DNA of 64,000 bases from Ignavibacteria bacterium UBA2333 (GTDB lineage: Bacteria > Bacteroidota > Ignavibacteria > Kapaibacteriales > Kapaibacteriaceae): contig DDUR01000061.1 of the NCBI GenBank assembly GCA_002344895.1, positions 1-64,000 on the forward strand, given 5' to 3'. The notes under the pieces are model-generated. The model searched no databases. It was not told the origin of the DNA and saw only the letters and a program-made list of their open reading frames with translations. How positions within the stretch are numbered: position 1 is the first letter of the stretch; each line of letters starts with the position of its first letter. Below, piece after piece: positions 45,766 through 54,694 of this stretch. The position numbers were made by a program, and so were the translations under genes.

Positions 45766-48700
45766 ATGCGGAACAGCGTCATTGCGGCTCTCGCCATCAT
45801 GATTTTTGCCTGCCCTGCGCAAGCATTGATCGACACGATCTACCGCGACAATGGTGTGTATTCGTCGTCAAATCTCACGCGCCGCGGATGGGACGAATCG
45901 GTTATCCTATCACCTGGCGCACCGTGTAGGATTATAAAGGTGCGTGTCTACTATGCCGGCACAGGAACGGATACTCTCCGGATTGTGGGTGATGCATCAG
46001 AAGGAACTCTTCCGCCTACACAGTATGTGCATTCATACAACACACTCGGAAGTGCTGTCGTAAACGTTACCGCTCCCGGATGGTATGATGTCGACGTTAC
46101 GTCAGCCAACATTCGGATTGGCGGTTACGATCGCATTGTTGTCCAGCATATCATCAGCGCAAATGGACCTGCCTTTGGAATGGATTCAGACGGCATGGGT
46201 GCGGTAACATCCTACATCTATGACCCGATAACGCCCAACGCAAACTTTTTTAATATTCCGGGCATCTATTACCGTGCTGCAGCAGACTTTATGGTTCGCT
46301 TAGTTGTTGACTATACGTCACAACTTGACTACCCGCAGTTGCCTGTTCCCGCGAAGTTTGTTGATGTAACACGGCAGAGCGGACTGCTAGACGCCTCAGG
46401 GCAATTCCTTCGTGCTGATATGGCATCCATCGTTGATTGGAACTCAGACGGTTTTGAAGACGTGGCTGTTGGTGGTCGTTTTTTTCAAAATCAAGGCGAC
46501 GGCACATTTAGATCTGTCGAGATCGGAATAACAGGTAGTGTGACGTCGTGGGCAGACATCGACGGTGATGGTGATATGGATTGTATGGCTGTGAATGGTT
46601 TCCGGAACGATCGATTCTATCGCAACGATGGCGGTACGTTTTTTGACGTCACTGATGAGACGGACTTTTCGAACGATGCACCTGCTGTGACGCCGTTGTG
46701 GTTTGACTACGATGGTGACGGAGACATCGACATCTTTATCGCCAATGGTCGTCGCGAACAGAATGGCACAGAAACCTACTATCGTGATGAACTCTATACG
46801 AACAATGGCGACTGGACGTTTACGCAGTCGACACTCTCGTCGCGAATCGCTGCGGCAGAACCACCGCCCTTTTTTGACACGTGGGGTGCTTCCTTATGTG
46901 ACTTTAACGATGATGGCCGCACGGACATCTTTGTGGCTACGTACCGTTTGGCACCAGATAGACTCTATCGTAACAATGGTGATGGCACGTTTACCGATGT
47001 ATCCACATCTTCCGGTATTCGAGGCATGGCGACGTCGGTACCAGACTACTTTGGCCATGGAATGGGCAGTGACTGGGCAGATATCGACAACGATGGTGAC
47101 GCTGATTGTGCCGTAGGTAATCTCGGCCATCCGGAATATCGTGGACAGTTCAGTAATCCGTCGCTCCTCTGGATGAACAACGGTGGAACCGATCCAAGCT
47201 TTACTCCACGTCGTGCTCATGAGGGAGGAGTCACCTTTCGGGAAATGAATGCCGGAATGTGTTTTGTTGATTTTGACCACGACGGGCTTACCGATCTGTG
47301 GCATGGCCAGATATCATATTCACCACGTAATCAGGATAGTGTGCGATATGCACGCCTCTTCAGAAACATGGGCACATCATTCGCCGATGTGACCTGGCAG
47401 GCTGGGCTCGACATTCATGGTGCGTGGACTGCCGTCCGATTTGACTATGACGGTGATGGTGACCTTGACCTTCTCTGCGCAAGTGGCACAGACAACGTAA
47501 AACTGTTTCGTAATGACATGTCCACTCACGGTTCATCACTGACCCTTGAACTCGCGCCGACATTAACAGAGTACGGCACGCGCCGAGGATACGGTAGCAA
47601 GGTAACGGTGATAACCGATGGACGCCGCCAAACTGCATGGTTACCTGGAACCGTTAGTGGAGGTCGTGCATCGGCGATGTCTGAACGCATACACTTTGGA
47701 CTTGGAGATGCCACGACGATTGACACGATCCTCATTCGTTGGACGAATGGACAAACAACAACGATGACCAATGTATTGGCTGATGTACGATTAACGGTAG
47801 ATGAACGTGGGAGATCGACGGTACTTGGTCGCCCCACACCGCGACAACGGGCTCCAGAACATGGTAGCGAGCGCTTGACAACAATGGTTGAGTTTTACTG
47901 GTCACTCACGAACAGCTCAGCGGTAACCACACAACGTTTAGAAATTTCCAGAGATTCTAGTTTTGTATCACCAATGACGGTTAGGACATACGATTCACAG
48001 CGTCGGCGTGACACGGTTCGTTTAGACAATGGAACGTGGTACTGGCGTCTTGTTGCTACAACGTCTGGCGATTCGACACGATCACCAGTGTGGATGTGTT
48101 CTGTTGGAGCTCCTTTGCCCCTTTCACCCCTTTTACAACGTCCTTCAAAAGACTCACAGAACGTTGGAACGCGTCAGCAAAACTTTACATTTCGCCCTCG
48201 CGGATATGGTTCTCAACGACCCTATCCTACAACGTATTCCCTGCGCATTGCACGGGATTCGAGTTTAGCTGACATCGTTGCGGATACCGTGATCGGAAGT
48301 GACTCATCGTTGGCTGGTCTACCCCTTGAACCCACAACGACGTACTACTGGGATGTACGAGCCGTGTCACCATTCTCAACAGTGGTTCATTCAGACGTGT
48401 GGTCATTCACGACGTATGGGATACCAGGAGCACCTCTATTACTTCGGCCGGATGATGGTGCCATCAACATCGTTCCACGGCCACGACTGGGTTGGGAGCC
48501 CGTTAGTTCAGCTGACAAGGGGTATGATATTGAATACGATACCCTGGCAGACTTCTCAACATCTACGGTGCGTGAACGTGCAGACACGGCACTCCAGGTA
48601 ACAGCACCGCTCAAGGTTGGCCGGCGATACTACTGGCGAGTTCGAGCAAAAAATGATGCGGGGACAGGTCCTTGGAGTATGACACGTTCGTTTACCGTAA

Positions 48701-48924
48701 CATCAACGACTGCTGTTGATGATTCATACCCTACCGAGGAACATGTGTCCATCCGAGTCTTTACGCTACTTGGTGTTGAGGTATGCAGGCGTGACAACGT
48801 CATCCTCCGACATGGATCCGAACTTGTTAGTGTAGACACCATCCTACCGACATCAGGATACTATCTCGTTGAAGTTGAAGGGCGGAAAGGCCGACACTTT
48901 CTTCCTATCGTCGTCACGAAGTAG
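45766..48924 (+). CDS. Exported FG-GAP/VCBS-repeat protein with ASPIC/UnbV domain (CRTAC1-like)
   Basis: 1052 residues. A strong GGAGGGAAGGAA stretch precedes the ATG. Signal peptide 1-20 (ACPAQA) and an N-terminal beta domain (about 20-185) come first. FG-GAP/VCBS calcium-binding repeats (DWNSDGFEDVAVGG, DIDGDGDMD, DYDGDGDIDIF) run from about 195 to 600. The ASPIC/UnbV domain (GYGSKVTVITDGR, RIHFGLGDATTID, IRWTNGQ) follows at about 605-680. Fibronectin-like domains (about 700-985) and a short C-terminal T9SS-like region (VFTLLGVEVCRRD, SGYYLVEVEG) end it. Calcium-stabilised propellers of this kind are surface proteins; partner unknown. Confidence 0.86.
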   Translation: MRNSVIAALAIMIFACPAQALIDTIYRDNGVYSSSNLTRRGWDESVILSPGAPCRIIKVRVYYAGTGTDTLRIVGDASEGTLPPTQYVHSYNTLGSAVVNVTAPGWYDVDVTSANIRIGGYDRIVVQHIISANGPAFGMDSDGMGAVTSYIYDPITPNANFFNIPGIYYRAAADFMVRLVVDYTSQLDYPQLPVPAKFVDVTRQSGLLDASGQFLRADMASIVDWNSDGFEDVAVGGRFFQNQGDGTFRSVEIGITGSVTSWADIDGDGDMDCMAVNGFRNDRFYRNDGGTFFDVTDETDFSNDAPAVTPLWFDYDGDGDIDIFIANGRREQNGTETYYRDELYTNNGDWTFTQSTLSSRIAAAEPPPFFDTWGASLCDFNDDGRTDIFVATYRLAPDRLYRNNGDGTFTDVSTSSGIRGMATSVPDYFGHGMGSDWADIDNDGDADCAVGNLGHPEYRGQFSNPSLLWMNNGGTDPSFTPRRAHEGGVTFREMNAGMCFVDFDHDGLTDLWHGQISYSPRNQDSVRYARLFRNMGTSFADVTWQAGLDIHGAWTAVRFDYDGDGDLDLLCASGTDNVKLFRNDMSTHGSSLTLELAPTLTEYGTRRGYGSKVTVITDGRRQTAWLPGTVSGGRASAMSERIHFGLGDATTIDTILIRWTNGQTTTMTNVLADVRLTVDERGRSTVLGRPTPRQRAPEHGSERLTTMVEFYWSLTNSSAVTTQRLEISRDSSFVSPMTVRTYDSQRRRDTVRLDNGTWYWRLVATTSGDSTRSPVWMCSVGAPLPLSPLLQRPSKDSQNVGTRQQNFTFRPRGYGSQRPYPTTYSLRIARDSSLADIVADTVIGSDSSLAGLPLEPTTTYYWDVRAVSPFSTVVHSDVWSFTTYGIPGAPLLLRPDDGAINIVPRPRLGWEPVSSADKGYDIEYDTLADFSTSTVRERADTALQVTAPLKVGRRYYWRVRAKNDAGTGPWSMTRSFTVTSTTAVDDSYPTEEHVSIRVFTLLGVEVCRRDNVILRHGSELVSVDTILPTSGYYLVEVEGRKGRHFLPIVVTK
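48117..48130 (-). repeat. G-tract element, copy 9
   Basis: On the + strand GCCCCTTTCACCCC, encoding PLSP in the FG-GAP protein, at the join between two fibronectin-like domains. Confidence 0.6.
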
Positions 48925-48932
48925 GCCTCACC

Positions 48933-48940
48933 TATCTTTG
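48933..48940 (+). promoter_or_regulatory. Promoter box of the epimerase gene (probable leaderless start)
   Basis: TATCTTTG, an exact TAnnTTTG match, ends 4 bases before the ATG at 48945. The same octamer and spacing occur at prfC. Confidence 0.55.
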
Positions 48941-48944
48941 CCCC

Positions 48945-49889
48945 ATGTCGAGAATCCTTGTAACCGGCGGCGCCGGTTTCCTCGGTTCGCATCTCTGCGA
49001 ACGCCTCCTTGCCGACGGCCACCGTGTTGTCTGTATGGACAACTTTATCACCGGACGAGCTGAGAATATTGCCCACCTCATTGGCAATGCATCGTTTGAG
49101 CTTGTGCAGTATGATGTGACGAACTTCATCCACGTACCTGGTGAAGTTTCGGCCGTCATGCACTTTGCCTCACCTGCCTCACCGATTGACTACCTCAAGT
49201 TTCCAATCCAGACACTTAAGGTTGGTAGTCTTGGAACACATAAGGCTCTTGGTCTTGCCAAGGCAAAGGGAGCTCGATTCCTTCTCGCCTCGACATCCGA
49301 AGTGTACGGTGACCCACTTGTCCATCCACAGCCGGAAACATACTGGGGGAATGTGAACCCCGTAGGTATACGTGGAGTCTACGACGAAGCAAAACGTTTT
49401 GCTGAGGCAATGACGATGGCCTATCATCGCTACCATGGTGTAGAGACACGTATCGTACGAATCTTTAACACGTATGGTCCGCGGATGCGTGTTGAAGACG
49501 GGCGCGCTATTCCTGCCTTTATCGGACAGTGTTTACATGGAGAGAATGTCACCGTCTTTGGCGATGGATCGCAGACACGCAGTGTCTGTTACGTAGATGA
49601 CCTCATCGACGGAATTATTCGACTCTTGTGGAGTGACATATCGGATCCAGTGAACATTGGCAATCCCGATGAAATCTCCATGAAAGGACTCGCAGAAGAA
49701 GTCATCGCCTTGACAGGATCAACGAGTACGATAATCCATAAGGATTTGCCGCAAGACGATCCGAAAATTCGTCAACCGGATATCACCGTTGCACGCACGA
49801 AACTCAACTGGCAGCCGAAGGTTCAACGTGAGGAAGGTCTACAGCGGACAATTGCATGGTTTCGCAGTGAACTCGGGATATCCGCATGA
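48945..49889 (+). CDS. NAD-dependent nucleotide-sugar epimerase/decarboxylase (UDP-glucuronate decarboxylase-like)
   Basis: 314 residues of the extended short-chain dehydrogenase family. The NAD-binding motif GGAGFLGSH is near residue 9. The catalytic triad region has STSEVYGDP and YDEAKRFAEA (Tyr and Lys). HFASPASPIDYLKFPIQTL and RIFNTYGPRM are characteristic of UDP-glucuronate decarboxylase (UXS), which makes UDP-xylose for surface polysaccharide. A dTDP-glucose dehydratase-like role is less likely. The stop overlaps the CDF transporter start by 4 bases (ATGA). Confidence 0.88.
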   Translation: MSRILVTGGAGFLGSHLCERLLADGHRVVCMDNFITGRAENIAHLIGNASFELVQYDVTNFIHVPGEVSAVMHFASPASPIDYLKFPIQTLKVGSLGTHKALGLAKAKGARFLLASTSEVYGDPLVHPQPETYWGNVNPVGIRGVYDEAKRFAEAMTMAYHRYHGVETRIVRIFNTYGPRMRVEDGRAIPAFIGQCLHGENVTVFGDGSQTRSVCYVDDLIDGIIRLLWSDISDPVNIGNPDEISMKGLAEEVIALTGSTSTIIHKDLPQDDPKIRQPDITVARTKLNWQPKVQREEGLQRTIAWFRSELGISA

Positions 49890-50872
49890 CGTCTGCCCTT
49901 CGGGCAATACGACGCAAACTCGCGGGACTCGTCAATCGAGATGCTCCTGAGTATGCTTCGTTCCTTTCCTTTGTCGCCTGCGTCATTCTTGCCGTAGGCA
50001 GTATCGGTATTGGTCTTGCACAACACTCGCTGATTGTTCAGACCAATGGATACATCACGTTGATCGACATTGGTAATTCACTGCTGTTCTTAACGGCCGT
50101 ACGACGAAGCTCACGGAATGCCGATCTGACGTTTAACTATGGATATGGCAAGTATGAATCACTTGCCATTCTCGCCAGTGCAACATTGTTGTTTGTCCTC
50201 ACACTATTCACCTTTAGCGAGGCTATCGGTGTCTTTCGTCAACCGCCTGACGATCGGAATATTAGTGTTCTTCTTGTCTGGAGTGTAGTGTCCTTCTTCG
50301 TCATGCGATACACGGCTCGCAGACTTGAAAAATCTGCTCGACGGTTTCATATGCCCATGTTGCACTACGATGCAGAGTTATGGCGTGTTGACTCCTGGGT
50401 TGAAGTGATCGTCGTCCTTGGTTTGCTTGCTAGTGGTGCGCTACAGTACTTCAGCTCCTATGGTACAGCAGCCATCGTTGACGGCGTTGTTTCCATTACA
50501 CTTATCCTTGTTACGGTCAAAGTACCTCTACGACATGGCAGGGATGCCTTCCGTCAACTTCTTGACAGAACACTTCCCGATGAGATGCAATATGAGATTC
50601 TAGCCATCATCGCAGAGAATTACCATCGAATGTGCGAATTCCGAAGTGTTCATACCCGCCAATCTGGTAAGGATATCTTTGTTGAGATCGACCTTGTAAT
50701 GCCATATGACTACACGCTGGAAAAACTGTATGAGACCGAAAAGGAAATCCTCTCCGGAATAAACGCAAAGTTCCCTACGGCCTTACCGCGTGTGTACGTA
50801 ACGCCATGTGATAAAACCTGCGTCAACGGAACGACTGCCTGTCCGGTTCGGCAAGCAATGACGTCGTCGTAA
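49886..50872 (+). CDS. Cation diffusion facilitator family transporter
   Basis: 328 residues with about six membrane helices. Helix 2 has YITLIDIGNSLLFL and helix 5 HYDAELWRVDSWVEV, the positions of the metal-binding Asp/His residues. The pattern differs from the classical HxxxD/DxxxD pair, so metal preference is unclear. The cytoplasmic tail (MCEFRSVHTRQSGKDIFVEIDLVM) has the CDF dimerisation fold. The extra C-terminal CDKTCVNGTTACP adds three cysteines that could bind metal. It is coupled to the epimerase gene by a 4-base overlap. Confidence 0.85.
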   Translation: MTSALRAIRRKLAGLVNRDAPEYASFLSFVACVILAVGSIGIGLAQHSLIVQTNGYITLIDIGNSLLFLTAVRRSSRNADLTFNYGYGKYESLAILASATLLFVLTLFTFSEAIGVFRQPPDDRNISVLLVWSVVSFFVMRYTARRLEKSARRFHMPMLHYDAELWRVDSWVEVIVVLGLLASGALQYFSSYGTAAIVDGVVSITLILVTVKVPLRHGRDAFRQLLDRTLPDEMQYEILAIIAENYHRMCEFRSVHTRQSGKDIFVEIDLVMPYDYTLEKLYETEKEILSGINAKFPTALPRVYVTPCDKTCVNGTTACPVRQAMTSS

Positions 50873-50906
50873 CGACTGAATTCAGCAACTACGTAGACGT
50901 CGTCCG

Positions 50907-52373
50907 TTAGAACGACGGTTCTGGTCCCGACCCGATATACCCTCCGCCAGCACCATCATCAAACTGTTCTGGATGGTATGTAAGATCGTGGAATGCAGCA
51001 AGCTCCTTGTGATAAAACAGCTTAACATCGCCCGTAGGACCGTTACGTTGCTTACCGATAATAATCTCGGCAATATTCTCTGTTGACCGTCCATCTTCAA
51101 AGGTTGCAATCTTATAGTACTCTGGTCGGTGCACAAACATCACGACGTCAGCATCCTGCTCAATCGACCCAGATTCCCGCAAATCACTCAACATTGGTCG
51201 TTTATCAGCACGCGACTCAAGCGTACGGTTTAACTGCGACAAAGCGACGATCGGAATATTGAGTTCCTTGGCAACCTGCTTTAACGTATGCGAAATCACA
51301 CTGATTTCTCGTTCACGGCTCTCTGCTTTTGGAGCATGCATCAGCTGAAGGTAGTCGACGATAACAAGGTCAACCTTGTGCTCAGCCTTCATTCGACGGC
51401 ACTTAGCGCGGAACTCAACTGGTGTAATTGCTGCCGAGTCATCGATGTAGATCGGCGCATTCATCAGCTTGTCGATCTTCGCAACGAGATCATGCATATC
51501 CTTTTGCGACAGACGGCCAGTCCGAAGATTTTGTAGAGGCACTTCAGCATCTGCGGAAATCAAGCGCAGTACCAGCTGCTGTGCCGACATTTCCAACGAG
51601 AAGAATCCAACAGACTTTCCTTTGCGGGCTGCCTCGCGTGCGATCGAAAGAGCGAATGCCGTCTTTCCCATGGATGGACGCGCAGCAAGGATAATCAGAT
51701 CGCTTGGCTGAAGACCACTCAGCAGCATGTCAAGTTGTGCGAATCCGGTGGGAACACCGGTTATACCATCACCTTCACCACCTGCCAAGGCAAATATTTT
51801 CTCAATTGCATCCTTCGTGAGCTTCTTCATGCCCGAGTAAGAGCGCTTGAGGCGTTTTTCGGCCACGTCAAAGATGCGTTGCTCCGCTCTGTCTACTTCG
51901 TCAAGTGCATCTGTTGTATCATCAAAACAGTCCGCAATGATTTCACCGGCAACGCGGATAAGCTGACGTTTGAGATATCTTTCAAGGACAATACGTGCAT
52001 GATGTTCAACGTTTGCTGCCGTCACGGTCCGCGCACTGATTTCCGTCAAGGCAAACATGCCACCAACACGATCGAGCTCTCCGGTACGCGTCAACTCATT
52101 TGTGAGCGTCACAAGGTCAATAGTCACACCACGCTCAAACATGGCCATCATGGCCTTAAAAATTGTCGTATGAGCTTCGTGATAAAAACACTCAGGTTCA
52201 AGAACTTCAACAACCTTACTTACAGCATCCTTGTCGATGAGCATCGCACCTAGGACGGCAGTCTCAGCCTCGTTTGAATGCGGAGGAACTTGTCCGGCTA
52301 CATCGCCAATATTGATGATTCGTGCCGGCTCTTGCCGATCACGTCGTGAGGAGGAATACGAACCAGATGCCAT
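50907..52373 (-). CDS. dnaB: Replicative DNA helicase
   Basis: 488 residues from the ATG at 52373; upstream codons to 52475 show no homology. The hexameric helicase unwinds DNA at the fork. The N-terminal domain (PHSNEAETAVLGAMLID, FYHEAHTTIFKAM) binds primase. The RecA-like motor has Walker A in LAARPSMGKTAFAL, FFSLEMSAQQL, VDLVIVDYLQLM (Walker B) and ALSQLNRTLESR, then LRESGSIEQDADVVMFVHR. There is no intein. A G-tract element lies 30 bases ahead of the start. Confidence 0.96.
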   Translation of the reverse strand: MASGSYSSSRRDRQEPARIINIGDVAGQVPPHSNEAETAVLGAMLIDKDAVSKVVEVLEPECFYHEAHTTIFKAMMAMFERGVTIDLVTLTNELTRTGELDRVGGMFALTEISARTVTAANVEHHARIVLERYLKRQLIRVAGEIIADCFDDTTDALDEVDRAEQRIFDVAEKRLKRSYSGMKKLTKDAIEKIFALAGGEGDGITGVPTGFAQLDMLLSGLQPSDLIILAARPSMGKTAFALSIAREAARKGKSVGFFSLEMSAQQLVLRLISADAEVPLQNLRTGRLSQKDMHDLVAKIDKLMNAPIYIDDSAAITPVEFRAKCRRMKAEHKVDLVIVDYLQLMHAPKAESREREISVISHTLKQVAKELNIPIVALSQLNRTLESRADKRPMLSDLRESGSIEQDADVVMFVHRPEYYKIATFEDGRSTENIAEIIIGKQRNGPTGDVKLFYHKELAAFHDLTYHPEQFDDGAGGGYIGSGPEPSF

Positions 52374-52402
52374 GCAGGTCAGGGGGGAAACGTCAGCGGA
52401 AA

Positions 52403-52416
52403 GGGGTAAAGGGGGC
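52403..52416 (+). repeat. G-tract element, copy 10 (upstream of dnaB)
   Basis: GGGGTAAAGGGGGC between the dnaB start and its likely promoter region; a further GGGGGG run sits at 52382-52387. It is on the strand opposite to dnaB transcription. Confidence 0.6.
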
Positions 52417-52599
52417 AGACTACCACGATAGGTGGAGGGTGGAGGTCGTATTGCCCAGAAGTCCAACATTACCAAATCCTACTGAGGACATGAGCCCTCT
52501 GTTATTCCATAGTTTCCACGACGGTGGCACCAACTATCACCACATTGTCCACATTAACTCAGATCGTCAGGTCAGTGTATTTCCACGTACGTAAAACAC

Positions 52600-52630
52600 T
52601 TGACATGACACGTATTTTTGCGTACCTTTG
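52600..52630 (+). promoter_or_regulatory. Promoter of the lipoprotein gene
   Basis: TTGACA (52600-52605), 17 bases, then TACCTTTG (52623-52630), an exact TAnnTTTG match. A second match, TATTTTTG (52613-52620), overlaps the spacer but is too close to the TTGACA. Confidence 0.6.
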
Positions 52631-52638
52631 TGTGAGAC

Positions 52639-52657
52639 CTCTCCCAAGGGGGGAGAG
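52639..52657 (+). promoter_or_regulatory. GC-rich hairpin in the 5' leader of the lipoprotein gene
   Basis: CTCTCCC (52639-52645) pairs with GGGAGAG (52651-52657). It falls between the promoter and the ribosome binding site GGGAGG, whose purine run could compete with the right arm for the CTCTCCC left arm. Confidence 0.4.
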
Positions 52658-52688
52658 AGTGTCCTACCCATCAAGGGAGGATTTGACA

Positions 52689-53603
52689 ATGTGTGGGCAA
52701 CACAACACGCGCACCCGCCACCGGAAGTTGGGCACTTTCGGACGCGGCGGAGTGACACACGTCGCCATGTGGGCAATATTGGCGACTGCTCTCGCGAGCT
52801 GTGTCACAGAACCAGATGTCCTCGATTTTCCGGATGCTACCGAAGTCCGTCAGACGTTGACGGGTGGAAATAGCAGGGCATGGGAAGTCGTTTCCATAAC
52901 TACGGATTCCTCCGGCAGAACGGGCCTTATGGGGCCTCGTGAGGATATCGTCGTCTTTACAGCCGATGGTATCGGCGTAGCGTTTACGGAGTCATCAGAT
53001 GGTGACATACGTAAGGGGCCTATTGGCGACGTCTTTAACTATGTCCTGCTTGGGCTGAACGATGGATTCCGGATGTTATCAGCTGGGCATGATGCAAACG
53101 AGGCTGATATCCGCAGACTCGTTTTTAAAGACTGTACGTCTGATGGTATCAACGTTGAAGATCACTCGGTATCCGGCCAGGTTCGTCGACTGCGACTCGC
53201 TCCGGTGCTGCGTCAGCGTCAGGACAACATTCCCGTTGCCTTGGCAGGGCGAGAAGTAAAACTCTGGCACGCCACAAACATCGCCGTTATTCGCGGTCAA
53301 GATGTTGACGTAACAGATTGTACGCAGGACGACGTACTTCTCATGGCAAGCAGTGGTCGTGGATGGTATTCGCGTGGCGGTTGTGACTGCCTGCCAAATT
53401 CTGCACGAAACGGTGGTTCATTTGACTTCCAGCTCGACAGTCGTACAGGAAGGATGATGCTCGTTGCACGTGCACCTGGGAACCCAGCACCTCCAGCAGA
53501 CACGATGCGAATTGTGAATCTTTCCGATCGTGAGCTTGTCGTTGAGTCAACCGACCCGTTTAACAAGGTGACAACAATTCGAACGTTTGAGGCAATGCGC
53601 TAA
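52689..53603 (+). CDS. Predicted lipoprotein, unknown function
   Basis: 304 residues from the ATG at 52689, with GGGAGG 8 bases upstream. A basic n-region (RTRHRKLG) and hydrophobic core end at the lipobox LASC, giving Cys38 as the lipid site. The mature part is mixed beta (WEVVSITTDSSGRTG, EDIVVFTADGIGVAF, CDCLPNSARNGGSFDF, NLSDRELVVESTD) and resembles lipocalin-like lipoproteins in pattern, but I do not recognise a family. It stands alone between divergent dnaB and a convergent oxidoreductase gene. Confidence 0.78.
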   Translation: MCGQHNTRTRHRKLGTFGRGGVTHVAMWAILATALASCVTEPDVLDFPDATEVRQTLTGGNSRAWEVVSITTDSSGRTGLMGPREDIVVFTADGIGVAFTESSDGDIRKGPIGDVFNYVLLGLNDGFRMLSAGHDANEADIRRLVFKDCTSDGINVEDHSVSGQVRRLRLAPVLRQRQDNIPVALAGREVKLWHATNIAVIRGQDVDVTDCTQDDVLLMASSGRGWYSRGGCDCLPNSARNGGSFDFQLDSRTGRMMLVARAPGNPAPPADTMRIVNLSDRELVVESTDPFNKVTTIRTFEAMR

Positions 53604-53683
53604 CGGTGCGCAGCAACAGTTGCGACCTTACTCATCAGCAACACGCAGACCATACGTCATCTTGTTGCCGAAAACCGTGTCGA

Positions 53684-54694
53684 CTACGGAATAACGATCT
53701 CTCGTTGGAGTTCGGCACTGGCATACATAGCCTCAACAATCTTCATACGTTCAACCGCTTCATCAACCGTGCTGATCAGGGGCAAGAGTCCCTTGATAGC
53801 ATGAAAGAAGTGTTTGAATTCCGCTTCGTAACTCTTTCGGTAGAGAGCCATCTTCGCCTTATCACTCTGTGGTGGCTGTGTTGTGCTAAACACGTTGCCA
53901 TCGCGTTTGACAAGTTTGAATGGGTTGATAAAGGCACTTCCTTTTTTACCAAAGACGTTGCAGTAGTAGACGTCTTCGGCACGTACGAGTGACCAGGACG
54001 TTTCAACGGTAGCAACAGCTCCGTTTTCGAAGTGGAGCATTGCTACCACAACATCTTCGACGGATTTTGTTTCGTGATGGAAGGTGCTGCACGTCACACT
54101 TCGCACTCTTCCGAAATTAAACACATGTAATATCATGTCGACAACGACGATACCGAGGTCGACTAATACACCACCACCAGACTTGTCGGCATTGGCCAAC
54201 CACTTTGCGTCTGTAGAACGCTGTTTTACCCAACCGGCTTTCACATAAAACACCGGGCCTATCTCGCCACGGTCTACAGCATTTTTCATCGACACAACGT
54301 CCGGACGGAATCGGTGATTCATACCAACCATCACCTTCACGTCGAATTCACGTGCTGCTGATCGAATCTCAAGAGCCTCTTGAAGTGTCCGCGCTACGGG
54401 ACGCTCAACAAAGACGTGTTTTCCATGTCGTATGGCCGCAAGTGCCGTCTCGGCATGTGCATCAGTGCTTGTCGTCACAAAAACAACGTCAACACCCGGT
54501 AGCTTCAGCACGTCATCAATTGAGCGAACGGCGTGGTCTGCTCCATACTTGTCAGCGAGGATCTGCGCTTTTGAGCGTTGTCTGTCGGCAATGGCAACAA
54601 GCTTGATGCCCGACATCGCCGATAACACGGGCAAGTGGACGTTTTGGGCAATGTTGCCCGCTCCAACTATGGCAATACCGATACTCATGCTCAT
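53684..54694 (-). CDS. Gfo/Idh/MocA family oxidoreductase
   Basis: 336 residues. The N-terminal Rossmann fold opens IGIAIVGAGNIAQNVHLPVL. The cofactor motif ERPVARTLQEA stands in place of the usual EKP. The C-terminal half has the dehydrogenase-like beta sheet (GGGVLVDLGIVVVDMILHVF), with the conserved GG and D-x-x-H in the active site. These NAD(P)-dependent enzymes act on sugars or nucleotide sugars. The ATG overlaps the stop of the upstream glycosyltransferase by 4 bases, so a role in surface glycan synthesis is likely; the substrate is unknown. Confidence 0.9.
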   Translation of the reverse strand: MSMSIGIAIVGAGNIAQNVHLPVLSAMSGIKLVAIADRQRSKAQILADKYGADHAVRSIDDVLKLPGVDVVFVTTSTDAHAETALAAIRHGKHVFVERPVARTLQEALEIRSAAREFDVKVMVGMNHRFRPDVVSMKNAVDRGEIGPVFYVKAGWVKQRSTDAKWLANADKSGGGVLVDLGIVVVDMILHVFNFGRVRSVTCSTFHHETKSVEDVVVAMLHFENGAVATVETSWSLVRAEDVYYCNVFGKKGSAFINPFKLVKRDGNVFSTTQPPQSDKAKMALYRKSYEAEFKHFFHAIKGLLPLISTVDEAVERMKIVEAMYASAELQREIVIP

